Shown: positions 27,769-35,781 of the stretch, piece by piece
Layout: each line of letters begins with the position of its first letter
Position numbering within the stretch: position 1 is the first letter of the stretch
Assembly: GCA_022843625.1 (NCBI GenBank)
Contig: JALHNH010000005.1
Location: 124,001 to 188,000, forward strand
Reading direction: 5' to 3'
DNA: 64,000 bases
Source of the DNA: Bryobacter sp.
Lineage (GTDB): Bacteria > Acidobacteriota > Terriglobia > Bryobacterales > Bryobacteraceae
Program-made: the position numbers and the translations under genes
Notes under the pieces: model-generated
Seen by the model: only the letters and a program-made list of their open reading frames with translations
Told to the model about the DNA's origin: nothing
Databases searched by the model: none

Positions 27769-28349
27769 TCTGGCATATCCTTATCCTTTTTGCCGAATTG
27801 GTTGCAGCGAACGATCAGGATCTGATCGAGCGCTTACGCAGGCGCGATCCGGATGCGATGTCCGATCTCTACGACCGATATTCCAGGGTTGTTTATGCAG
27901 TGATTTTGCGAATCGTGAGAAATGCGTCTGTGGCCGAAGAACTAGTGCAGGAATCATTTTTACGGGCATGGAACAGGGGCTCGGACTTTGATGCCTCACG
28001 CGGCCGTATCGGGCCCTGGCTGCTTACCATTGCAAGGAACCGCGCAATCGACTATCTAAGGTCCAGCGCCGGACAGCAACAGGCAACGACATTTGAACTC
28101 GTGTCATCCGAAAGGGTGAGTTTGTTCGTCAATACAGAAGACAGAATGGTGGATCAGGAACAAGCCCGCAGGATTCGAGCCGCGTTCTCTCAATTGAACG
28201 AGAATCAGAGGCAGGTGCTCGAACTCGCTTATTTCGAAGGGCTCTCGCAGTCGGAGATGGCGGAGAAGTTAGGCCAGCCTCTTGGCACTATCAAGACATG
28301 GGTGCGAACTGCATTGACAACGCTTAGGGGGACTTTTCATGCCGCTTGA
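27765..28349 (+). CDS. ECF RNA polymerase sigma factor (SigK-like)
   Basis: 194 residues. Region 2 contains 'LYDRYSRVVYAVILRIVRNAS' and 'ELVQESFLRAWNRGSDFDASRG', and region 4 contains 'LNENQRQVLELAYFEGLSQ' and a helix-turn-helix 'EMAEKLGQPLGTIKTWVRTAL'. It is followed by an anti-sigma gene with an 11-base overlap, the classic SigK/RskA arrangement, so activity is probably controlled by release from the membrane. The GTG start overlaps the nadD stop. The first residues (MIWHILILFAEL) are unusually hydrophobic, and a TTG twelve codons in is an alternative start. Confidence 0.9.
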   Translation: MIWHILILFAELVAANDQDLIERLRRRDPDAMSDLYDRYSRVVYAVILRIVRNASVAEELVQESFLRAWNRGSDFDASRGRIGPWLLTIARNRAIDYLRSSAGQQQATTFELVSSERVSLFVNTEDRMVDQEQARRIRAAFSQLNENQRQVLELAYFEGLSQSEMAEKLGQPLGTIKTWVRTALTTLRGTFHAA

Positions 28350-29103
28350 AAATCTCGACCCCCAAGACCGCGACCTGCTCTACGAGCTCTTTGCTCTTGG
28401 CCTTCTGGAGCCCGATCAGATGGCTGAGGTGAGAAGACTTCTGGAATCCGGGGATCCGGAAACTATCGCAGGGATGCGCAAGGCTTCTCTGCTGACCAGT
28501 TCGCTTGCCTACATTGCCCCGGAAGCTAAGCCCCCGGCCGCGCTGAGACGGCGCCTGATGCTTGCATCAGGGATGAAGGAACGCGGAATGGGCTGGGCCT
28601 GGATCTTAGGTCTGGCCGCAACTTGCATAGTGCTGATCACCATTACCTTCAATATGAATCAGGACGTGCAGCGGAGGGAATCCCAGATTGTGGAACTGCG
28701 TGCACAGCTGGATAGCAGTCAGAAGCTGGTAGCGCAAGCCAAGGATTTGTATGATTTCCTTCGTCAGCCCTCAACACTAAATGTAAAGTTCGGGGACGGG
28801 CAGCCAACGCCGCCTCGCGGCCAAGTATTCATCAATCGAGAACGTGGTGTCTTGTTATTTGCCGGCAACTTGCCGGCGATGCCGCAAGGGAAAATATTTG
28901 AGATGTGGTTTGTGCCCAAGGGGGGCGGTGCGCCGATTCCCGCCGGGCTCTTCCGTGGTGAAAACGGGCAGGGAATTCACTTCCAGCCTGGCGCGGTTAA
29001 CCCTGCCTCGATCGCAGCCATTGCAGTAACTTTGGAGCCGGAAGCGGGATCTGCGACTCCGACGATGCCGATCCTGATTGCTGCGCCAGTTCAAGCTGAA
29101 TAG
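28339..29103 (+). CDS. RskA-like anti-sigma factor, membrane-bound
   Basis: 254 residues. The N-terminal cytoplasmic part (about 1-90) holds a sigma-binding zone ('DRDLLYELFALGLLEPDQM'), one helix follows (about 93-112, 'WILGLAATCIVLITITF'), and the C-terminal domain (about 130-254) is the extracytoplasmic RskA domain ('IFEMWFVPKGGGAPIPAGLF', 'IAVTLEPEAGS'). Family members hold their ECF sigma inactive at the membrane until a signal triggers proteolysis. It overlaps the sigma gene and is the last of the nadD-sigma-anti-sigma run. No zinc-binding HxxxCxxC motif is seen, so it is probably not a ZAS-type factor. Confidence 0.88.
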   Translation: MPLENLDPQDRDLLYELFALGLLEPDQMAEVRRLLESGDPETIAGMRKASLLTSSLAYIAPEAKPPAALRRRLMLASGMKERGMGWAWILGLAATCIVLITITFNMNQDVQRRESQIVELRAQLDSSQKLVAQAKDLYDFLRQPSTLNVKFGDGQPTPPRGQVFINRERGVLLFAGNLPAMPQGKIFEMWFVPKGGGAPIPAGLFRGENGQGIHFQPGAVNPASIAAIAVTLEPEAGSATPTMPILIAAPVQAE

Positions 29104-29154
29104 TTCAAACATTCTCGTTTGTGGCCGATCAGTTAGAGTAGATAAAGCTTATCC

Positions 29155-32100
29155 ATGCGGCTAAACTTGCCGATTTGCCTCCTACTCTTGATATCTTGTG
29201 CCCCATCGCCGATCTGCGGGCAGAGATATAAATTCCAGGAATTCCGTCAAGAAAGCGGTCTTGGCAATCTGGCTACTACGGCCCTGCTGCAGGATCGTGA
29301 TCATTACTTGTGGGTAGGGACTCAAAATGGTCTTTTCCGTTATGACGGTGCGCAGTTTAAGCGTTATGGCACTGGCGAAGGATTGCCGGGTTCTTATGTG
29401 ATTGGAATGGTGCAGGCCCCGGACGGCACCATTTGGGTGAATACTCACCTGGGAATTGCACGATTTCACAAAGGCCGCTTCGTTGCCGAACACACATATG
29501 CTAATGCTGCCGATGCCTCGGGCATGGGAATGGCAGTTAATGCTAACGGGGATATTTTCGTCTCTTCTCCCAGCGGAATCGTGATTGGCCGCAAAACCGG
29601 AAGAGAGTTTACCTATCTGTTCAGGCTGGTTTTTCTCGATCCAGTATTCAGGGCCAAAACGATTCTTCAGCTTTCCATCGATGACCGGCAGCGGGCGTGG
29701 TTTGGATGTGGCAAGGGGCTCTGCGTGTTGTCGCCGGAAGGGTTGATGGAGTTCCATCAGGAAGATTGGCATATTCCGAAAGAGTCCTGGGATGGAATCC
29801 TTCGCGACGATTCGGGGACGGTTTGGCTGCGATCGAATAACAGTCTTTTGCGCATGACCAAGGGGAGCAAATATTTTGAGCCAGCATCGAAGACTCCACT
29901 TGCCTTCGACCTTTCACTGCTTTTCCTGGGCCCCAAGGGAAAAATCTATCTTCCCTCACGTGATGGATTGTGGATCCATGACCCCAAGTTACAGTCCTGG
30001 CGACATATTGGGACGGCGAACGGGTTGGCGGCAGAGCCGATTACCGCGATTCTTGGAGATCACGAAGATAACTTGTGGATTGGCTTTTTCGGCCTTGGTG
30101 TGATGCGTTGGCTGGGCTATGAAGAATGGGAAGGCTGGACGCAACAGGAAGGGTTGAATAGCAATACCGTTTGGACGCTGATGCGGGATAGCCGCCACAC
30201 CTTATGGGCTGGCACCGACAATGGAATCAACTATTTTGATGAAGTCTCTCAGCGCTGGCGTTCGCTAGGGGGTGAGGCTGGAAAATCGATTGGCCGCATC
30301 ATGTCCTTCACCGCAGACGGCCCAAATGTCTTCTGGGCCTCTTCTCAGACCCGGGGGCTAGTTCGCATTGACGCTGCTTCAAAGGCCTATGTTGTTCTTG
30401 GTTTTCCGAAACTGCCTGGTGTTCATCAGCTTTTTAACGTGTTTCTAGATCGGGATTCGCGCCTGTGGCTTGGCACCAATCAGGGGTTGTATCAGGCCAG
30501 GACGGCGAAGCCTTTGGATTGGGCAGCGGCTGAAGTAAATCGAAGCGAAGAGGTTGAGACGATTTATACGGTGACGCAGGATTCAAGAGGACGAGTGTGG
30601 GCAGCGGGTAACGCGGGATTGTTGGTACTGGACCGAGCCTCATGGCGACGAATGGACACCAAGTCAGGGCTGCTTTCCAACAGCACCTGGTTTGCCCGTG
30701 AAACGCGAAAAGACGTGATTGCCGTTGGCTATCTGGAGAGCGTTGGAGGGTCGCGCATTCTGTGGGGGGATGGTTCCCCTGTCTTTTCAGGGCACATGAA
30801 TCAGGATGGGGCCAATGGATTCATGAGTTACTTCCAGGGTGTGGACAAAAGCGGATTGCAGTGGACCGGAACAGATCGGGGTGTCTTTGTCGCGAATGGT
30901 AACCAAGTCCACCAGATTACCGATCAGGATGGCCTGATCTGGAATGACTGCAATTCGAACGCGTTTTTTGCCGATGAGGATGGCAGTGTGTGGATTGGCA
31001 CTACCAGAGGCCTGGCACACGCCCGTTTGCAGAGGCAATTCAGGGAGTTAATTCCGGCCTTGAAGGTGGCCTCACTCAAGGTGAATGATGAACTGGTCGA
31101 GCTTGACGGGCAGATTCGAATCCCCAGTCTGCCAAATTCGGTTGAGCTTCTCGTTAGCCCGCTGAACTTCCATTACGGCAACCGCATCCAGTATCAGTTC
31201 CGGCTGGGAAGACCGGAGGATCCCTGGGAAACCCGAAGCACCGGAGTCGTTAATTTCTCAGGAATTTCTGGGGGGGCGGCAAGGCTGCAGGCGCGGGTCA
31301 AGCTGGGACCTCAAGCCTGGAGTGAAACTCTGATCGATCTGCCAGTGGAAGTAGCAGTACCGTTCTGGCAAAGCTGGATGGGGCGTAGCATCCTGGGGCT
31401 GGCCCTCGCCCTCGGGGTCGCCCTGCTATGGCGCTATCGCAATAAGAAGCTGATCGAAGAACGTACCAGATTGGCGAGTGCGGTTACCAGCAGGACCAGC
31501 GAAATCCAGCGCCTCCTGCAAGAGGCTCGCGAGGCGAACCGGCTGAAGACCGAATTTCTTGCCAACATGAGCCATGAAATTCGAACTCCAATGAATGGAG
31601 TTTTGGGGATGCTGCAGTTAACAGCGGGCACGGAGCTCAACCCGGAGCAGCGTAATTTTGTTGACCTCGCTAAACGTTCGGCTGAAAGCCTTCTGAGCCT
31701 GCTCAATGAGATTCTGGATCTGTCTAAAGTCGAGAGTGGATTTCTTGAACTCGATGAGCAACCCTTTGTGTTGCGAGATTGCATCAATCAGATTTGTTCC
31801 CTTCTGGAGCCGAATGCACGCGGGAAGGGAATTCAGTTTGAAGGTCTCGTAGATGCCTCAGTACCGGTTCGTATCCTAGGCGACCGGAATCGCCTGCAGC
31901 AGGTCTTGTTAAATCTGGTTGGCAATGCGATCAAATTTACGGACTCCGGCTTTGTAAAGCTCAAAGTTCATACAAGCGAGGCCAAAGAGTTGAACTTTAT
32001 GGTGGAGGATTCCGGGATAGGGATCCCACCCGAAAAGCAAGCTTTCATTTTTGATGCATTTCGACAGGCGGATGGATCTACCACTCGGAGGTTTGGAGGC

Positions 32101-32649
32101 ACTGGCCTTGGACTTGCCATTTCGCAGAAGCTTGTTGTCCTGATGGGTGGCACCATCAAGGTTGAGAGCGAAGCAGGGTTGGGCAGCCGGTTCTGGTTTT
32201 CGATTCCCATCAAGACACCAGTTGAAAGCGAGGCGAGCCTTGAGCCGGCTGCTTCAGTTGAGGCGAAGTCTCTGCAACGGCTGCAAATCCTACTTGCCGA
32301 AGATAATCGTGTCAACCAGGTTGTTGTTACCAAGTTGCTTGAGCGCCAGGGCCACACTGTGATCCTGGCTGAGGATGGTGCACTTGCTGTCGAGGCGATG
32401 CTGCGGCAGAGCTTTGATCTGATCCTGATGGATATACACATGCCGGTACTGGACGGTATTCGTGCCACAGAAAAGATTCGAGAGATTGAAATTGAAAGTG
32501 GAAAACGAATTCCGATTGTTGCCCTGTCGGCTGGAGTGCTTGCGGAAGAACGAAAGCGATGCTTTGAGGCTGGCATGAACGCTTTCCTTGGCAAGCCTGT
32601 AAGGGAGACGGAACTCCGTGAGATGCTTGCCCGCTTCACGCCCCAATAG
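29155..32649 (+). CDS. Hybrid histidine kinase with two-component-regulator propeller sensor
   Basis: 1164 residues. A signal peptide (1-20) leads into a large periplasmic sensor of beta-propeller (Reg_prop) repeats with the recurring 'D..G.lWvGT..Gl' pattern (for example 'LWVGTQNGLF', 'LWAGTDNGINYF', 'VWIGTTRGLAHA'), then a Y_Y_Y domain, one transmembrane helix (about 741-761), HisKA with 'FLANMSHEIRTPMNG' (phosphorylated His near 808), an HATPase with 'DSGIGIP' and 'GGTGLGLA', and a C-terminal receiver from 1045 (acceptor Asp near 1093 in 'LMDIHMP'). No output domain follows, so it must pass the phosphate to an unlinked regulator. The ligand is probably a polysaccharide breakdown product (inference from other propeller kinases). 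Confidence 0.92.
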   Translation: MRLNLPICLLLLISCAPSPICGQRYKFQEFRQESGLGNLATTALLQDRDHYLWVGTQNGLFRYDGAQFKRYGTGEGLPGSYVIGMVQAPDGTIWVNTHLGIARFHKGRFVAEHTYANAADASGMGMAVNANGDIFVSSPSGIVIGRKTGREFTYLFRLVFLDPVFRAKTILQLSIDDRQRAWFGCGKGLCVLSPEGLMEFHQEDWHIPKESWDGILRDDSGTVWLRSNNSLLRMTKGSKYFEPASKTPLAFDLSLLFLGPKGKIYLPSRDGLWIHDPKLQSWRHIGTANGLAAEPITAILGDHEDNLWIGFFGLGVMRWLGYEEWEGWTQQEGLNSNTVWTLMRDSRHTLWAGTDNGINYFDEVSQRWRSLGGEAGKSIGRIMSFTADGPNVFWASSQTRGLVRIDAASKAYVVLGFPKLPGVHQLFNVFLDRDSRLWLGTNQGLYQARTAKPLDWAAAEVNRSEEVETIYTVTQDSRGRVWAAGNAGLLVLDRASWRRMDTKSGLLSNSTWFARETRKDVIAVGYLESVGGSRILWGDGSPVFSGHMNQDGANGFMSYFQGVDKSGLQWTGTDRGVFVANGNQVHQITDQDGLIWNDCNSNAFFADEDGSVWIGTTRGLAHARLQRQFRELIPALKVASLKVNDELVELDGQIRIPSLPNSVELLVSPLNFHYGNRIQYQFRLGRPEDPWETRSTGVVNFSGISGGAARLQARVKLGPQAWSETLIDLPVEVAVPFWQSWMGRSILGLALALGVALLWRYRNKKLIEERTRLASAVTSRTSEIQRLLQEAREANRLKTEFLANMSHEIRTPMNGVLGMLQLTAGTELNPEQRNFVDLAKRSAESLLSLLNEILDLSKVESGFLELDEQPFVLRDCINQICSLLEPNARGKGIQFEGLVDASVPVRILGDRNRLQQVLLNLVGNAIKFTDSGFVKLKVHTSEAKELNFMVEDSGIGIPPEKQAFIFDAFRQADGSTTRRFGGTGLGLAISQKLVVLMGGTIKVESEAGLGSRFWFSIPIKTPVESEASLEPAASVEAKSLQRLQILLAEDNRVNQVVVTKLLERQGHTVILAEDGALAVEAMLRQSFDLILMDIHMPVLDGIRATEKIREIEIESGKRIPIVALSAGVLAEERKRCFEAGMNAFLGKPVRETELREMLARFTPQ

Positions 32650-33459
32650 TTATTGGTCGCCCAGCACGAGCCTGGAATCTGAGCTGAACTTCCGAAATTT
32701 GTCGTAGCGAATCTCGATACCTACGCGCAGCATCTTGCCCAGAAGACGGGCATCGGCTCTGATGTCGATCTCTTTTGGGAGCCAGACCTCATTGTTGATC
32801 AGGGTCTGGTCGAGTCTGATTTTGGCACCCGGTTGGAGGCGGAATAAGAACCAGCCGAAAGAAATCGTGTCGTGCGTGTCGAGTTCCAAACGAGTCAATT
32901 CGTAGGTCTCCTGATCTACCCAAACGACACCCTTAACTTTTTTCATCTGGTCAGCCCGTCTACCCTTACCGGTGAATCCAGGTCTTGGTGCCCCGCGAAT
33001 GCCCCAGCACTTTCGCCCCAAGATTGGCTTCTCACCTACAAGTTCAAACTGGAATGCATCCAGAACTTCTTTACGCGCCTGAATTTCTTCGCGTTTGTCT
33101 TTTTCTGTTTCGCCTCGCCGCCTGGCCCTTTCTTTGGGGCTCTCATTTTTAATTTTTGCGACTTCGCGGTCTACTCTCTTTTGCTCTGCCTGTTCTTCTT
33201 TCGGGCTCAGGGCTTTGCCCTTTTTCATCAGCAGTTTCTCAATCTCTGACCCATCGACATGAAAAACCTCATGCAGATCTTCGGTATCATCCTTCAGGCG
33301 ACCGTCTTTGTCGTAGGTCTTCTGGATTGTCTTGCGCTCGTACATATAAGTGTCGAGCATCGCCAGATTGCGTTCGTCGCGCTCCATGGCCCGTTTAATG
33401 ATTTCCTTGGGATCTTGTGCGTAAAGTGATGCGGCCAGAAAGAGCCAACTTAATTTCAT
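32650..33459 (-). CDS. Exported LolA-like outer-membrane-lipoprotein-sorting-type protein
   Basis: 269 residues with a signal peptide (MKLSWLFLAASLYAQ). The central part (about 75-125) is a charged, low-complexity helix ('KGKALSPKEEQAEQKRVDRE'), probably coiled coil. The C-terminal half ('GVVWVDQETYELTRLELDTH', 'IDIRADARLLGKML') has the beta-rich half-barrel pattern of LolA/DUF1571-type proteins. The call is tentative. An excellent Shine-Dalgarno overlaps the stop of the upstream glycosyltransferase, so they are coupled. The stop is exactly adjacent to the convergent kinase stop. Confidence 0.6.
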   Translation of the reverse strand: MKLSWLFLAASLYAQDPKEIIKRAMERDERNLAMLDTYMYERKTIQKTYDKDGRLKDDTEDLHEVFHVDGSEIEKLLMKKGKALSPKEEQAEQKRVDREVAKIKNESPKERARRRGETEKDKREEIQARKEVLDAFQFELVGEKPILGRKCWGIRGAPRPGFTGKGRRADQMKKVKGVVWVDQETYELTRLELDTHDTISFGWFLFRLQPGAKIRLDQTLINNEVWLPKEIDIRADARLLGKMLRVGIEIRYDKFRKFSSDSRLVLGDQ

Positions 33460-33464
33460 GAAAA

Positions 33465-33470
33465 CTCCTA
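33465..33470 (-). promoter_or_regulatory. Shine-Dalgarno overlapping the glycosyltransferase stop
   Basis: TAGGAG on the minus strand lies 5 bases before ATG 33459. Its TAG is also the stop codon of the upstream glycosyltransferase, so translation is probably coupled. Confidence 0.65.
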
Positions 33471-34145
33471 GCGAATCTGACGGTAAAGCCAGCCCAAACG
33501 TTCCGCGGGAAATCCGAGGCTATAAGCGGACTGGATGATGAACCAGACGTAGAGTGTCCTTCTAAGCCCAGCCTTGCGCCAGCGGCGGTCGGAAACGAAA
33601 ACAGGCTCCGACAGTATGGCCATTCTGCCTCCCCATCCGAAAAGCCGGCGGCCGAATTCGTAGTCTTCCATGATTGGGTAAGGCTTGAAGCCACCCATCT
33701 GATGAAAGACCTCGCGGCGAACAAAAATGCCGGCATCGCCGTAGAAGATTCCGAAGTAGCGCCGCCAGCGGTAAATCCTGTTGAAGGCCCGGGCAATCCA
33801 ATCGTCTCCATCGAAGTGGACGTCGAAGATGCCGCCTTTCTTACTGGACGGCTGTAAACTATCCACGAGAATCTGCAGTGCGCCGGGATTTAGCCTGACA
33901 TCGGAATGGAGAAAGAGAAGTATGTCGCCGGTAGCTGCCGCCGCGCCCAGGTTCATCTGCGGACCTCGTCCGGGGGCACCTGCAACGACCGTGGCCCCCG
34001 AGGCCATCGCTATGCTGCGGGTTGCATCGCACGAGCCTCCATCGGCAACGATCAACTCATAAGCCCCGAGCGCGTTTGCCATTTTGAGAAATGAAGCAAT
34101 GGTTGTAGCTTCATTCAAAACGGGGACGACAATGGAAACCCGCAT
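33468..34145 (-). CDS. Family 2 glycosyltransferase, TIGR04283-like
   Basis: 225 residues from ATG 34145 (MRVSIVVPVLNEATTI); a longer frame to 34223 overlaps the upstream gene and is rejected. GT-A hallmarks are 'LIVADGGSCDATRSIA', the DxD-like 'LLFLHSDVRLNPGAL', and 'GIFYGDAGIFVRREVFHQMGG'. The product pattern ('YPIMEDYEFGRRLFGWGGRM') matches the TIGR04283 group, named for arsenosugar biosynthesis in some organisms, but no arsenic gene is present here. It acts at the cytoplasmic membrane side. Codon use is ordinary. Confidence 0.85.
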   Translation of the reverse strand: MRVSIVVPVLNEATTIASFLKMANALGAYELIVADGGSCDATRSIAMASGATVVAGAPGRGPQMNLGAAAATGDILLFLHSDVRLNPGALQILVDSLQPSSKKGGIFDVHFDGDDWIARAFNRIYRWRRYFGIFYGDAGIFVRREVFHQMGGFKPYPIMEDYEFGRRLFGWGGRMAILSEPVFVSDRRWRKAGLRRTLYVWFIIQSAYSLGFPAERLGWLYRQIR

Positions 34146-34159
34146 GGATTCGAGTTGCG

Positions 34160-34663
34160 CTAAGAACGTAAGGCGACGTTTTCGCCGCGCCCAGCGAGAG
34201 CCCTGACACTGGGACCGCCGCACAAGCCCACTCCAACGTTTTGGAGTGCGTGAAGAAGGTTATAGAAAACCTGATAGATCATCTGCTCATTGACGGCAAC
34301 CCGGCCAGGCAGTTTGAAACGCGCGGAAATCTCTTTGGCAATATGCATGCGCAAGCCGTTAGGCATCAGGTTGCCACGGCGATCTCTGATGTTGGCGATG
34401 GCAATTGGAGTTTGCAACACGTTTCCACTGGCCCCATCCACATAAAACTGGCAACGCGAAAACCAGCCCAGGTTCCCCGGATCTGCGGCGTCGAACAACA
34501 GTAAGGGGGACTGCCGTTCCTGCGCAGTGACTTCGACGATCCAGGCTCGCCCGGTTTCTTCGATCTTGAGGTCAAAGCCAGCCTGACTGGCTATGCCGCC
34601 CAAGGCCTCTGTCTCCAATTCAAGGAGGATGTACTTCTCGCCTGCTGCCTGCAAAACCTGCAT
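34160..34663 (-). CDS. Conserved-looking protein of unknown function
   Basis: 167 residues, no signal peptide. The first half looks like a beta domain ('YILLELETEALGGIASQAGFDLKIEE', 'AWIVEVTAQERQSPLLLF') and the second half is mixed ('GWFSRCQFYVDGASGNVLQTPIAIA', 'FYNLLHALQNVGVGL'). No family is recognised. It lies upstream of the glycosyltransferase in the same direction with 14 bases between, and 26 bases from the divergent HAD gene. Codon use and length suggest a real gene. Confidence 0.6.
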   Translation of the reverse strand: MQVLQAAGEKYILLELETEALGGIASQAGFDLKIEETGRAWIVEVTAQERQSPLLLFDAADPGNLGWFSRCQFYVDGASGNVLQTPIAIANIRDRRGNLMPNGLRMHIAKEISARFKLPGRVAVNEQMIYQVFYNLLHALQNVGVGLCGGPSVRALAGRGENVALRS

Positions 34664-34689
34664 TTGTACTTTTTATCTTACTATCGGAA

Positions 34690-35379
34690 GTGTTGAAATC
34701 CCCAAAACCGCTCTTCTTGTTTGATATCGACGGTACGCTTTTGTCCAAGGCCGGGCCGCATCACCGTCATGCGCTCGAATATGCTGCCGGATTATCTGCC
34801 GGCAGACCGATAACAACCGATGGTGTCCCGGTTGCTGGAATGCTGGATCGCGACATCTTGCGTTTGATGTTGAGCCAGGCTGGGGTTTCAGACAAGCGTA
34901 TCGCCCAGTGGATGCCCGCTATCGTAGCCGAAGCACAGCGTCACTACCCGAAGATCTGCCCTGACCTGCGGCATCGTGTTTGCCCCGGTATGAGGGCGTT
35001 TCTTGTCAAGTTGAGGAGGCGCGGCATCGCTGCCGGACTTGTGACAGGCAACCTTTCCCGGATCGGCTGGCACAAGATGCATCAGGCGGGCTTGCGGAAT
35101 TTTTTCAGTTTTGGAGCCTTTGCGGAAATGGGGCGCACTCGCACTGAGCTGGCCGCCAAGGCGATGGATCAGGCTCGAAGGATGAAACTTTGCCCGGCCG
35201 AGGCGAAGGTGTTTCTTGTCGGCGATCACCTCAACGACATTCGCGCCGCACGGGAAAATCAGATCTCGATTATCAGTGTTGCCACGGGCCCAATGTCACG
35301 GCAGGAATTGTCTGCTTTCTCGCCAGATTTTCTACTAGACAACATTCGCGAGCTTCCATTGGAGATAATAGAAAGTTAA
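34690..35379 (+). CDS. HAD-superfamily hydrolase
   Basis: 229 residues, GTG start (a TTG follows at the next codon). HAD motif I is 'LFLFDIDGTLL' (Asp12 nucleophile, Asp14 acid/base); motif II is near 'AGLVTGNLSRI'; motif III/IV are 'KAMDQARRM' and 'VFLVGDHLNDIRAARENQI'. It is a phosphoglycolate-phosphatase-like member; the substrate is unknown. It is immediately followed by a small lipoprotein gene (TAA then ATG with no gap), suggesting an operon with the downstream methyltransferase. Confidence 0.88.
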   Translation: MLKSPKPLFLFDIDGTLLSKAGPHHRHALEYAAGLSAGRPITTDGVPVAGMLDRDILRLMLSQAGVSDKRIAQWMPAIVAEAQRHYPKICPDLRHRVCPGMRAFLVKLRRRGIAAGLVTGNLSRIGWHKMHQAGLRNFFSFGAFAEMGRTRTELAAKAMDQARRMKLCPAEAKVFLVGDHLNDIRAARENQISIISVATGPMSRQELSAFSPDFLLDNIRELPLEIIES

Positions 35380-35781
35380 ATGCTTGCTCTTCGACTCTTG
35401 CTCCTTCCAGCAATCCTGTGGCTGCAATCCTGCAGTTCCACTCCCCCCGAGGGATTGCCTGCTCCGCCAAAGGCAATCGTTGGTGGAACTCTGATCGACG
35501 GTACGGGCCGGCCTCCTATCCCTGACGCACTTGTTGTCGTTGAGTTAGGCAAGATCGTGATCGCTACCTCTTCTAACGGGTTGAAGATCCCAGACAATGC
35601 GGTCAAGACCAACGCCAAGGGACTTTACATCACACCCTCACAGACTGGTGCGAGACTTGAATACGGTGCGCCTGCCGATCTTTTCCTCCTCAACGGCAAT
35701 CCTCTCGACAATCCATTAATTCTTGGTAGCCCAATGCGCGTCATGAAAACAGGCGAATGGTTGGATGCAAACAAAAAATAG
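35380..35781 (+). CDS. Barrel-less amidohydrolase-like lipoprotein (relic or minimal)
   Basis: 133 residues with a lipobox-like 'LQSCSST' (Cys18). Two segments match the ends of an amidohydrolase: 'IVGGTLIDGTGRPPIPDALVVVELGKI' style N-terminus at about 33-60 and 'YGAPADLFLLNGNPLDNPLIL' style C-terminus at about 95-118. The whole catalytic TIM barrel with its HxH, Lys, His and Asp metal ligands, normally about 300 residues, is missing in frame; the join follows 'KGLYITPSQTG'. It therefore cannot be a hydrolase. It may be a degraded gene or a small structural domain. It starts directly at the HAD stop and overlaps the methyltransferase by 17 bases. Confidence 0.7.
   Translation: MLALRLLLLPAILWLQSCSSTPPEGLPAPPKAIVGGTLIDGTGRPPIPDALVVVELGKIVIATSSNGLKIPDNAVKTNAKGLYITPSQTGARLEYGAPADLFLLNGNPLDNPLILGSPMRVMKTGEWLDANKK

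Noticed and set aside
32643-32656. Near-palindrome CCAATAGTTATTGG at two abutting stop codons
   Set aside because: A 6-bp stem with a 2-base loop is not a stable hairpin; explained by the stop codons themselves.
34780-34806. CTGCCGG direct repeat
   Set aside because: Lies in codons of the HAD gene and is too short to be a meaningful element.
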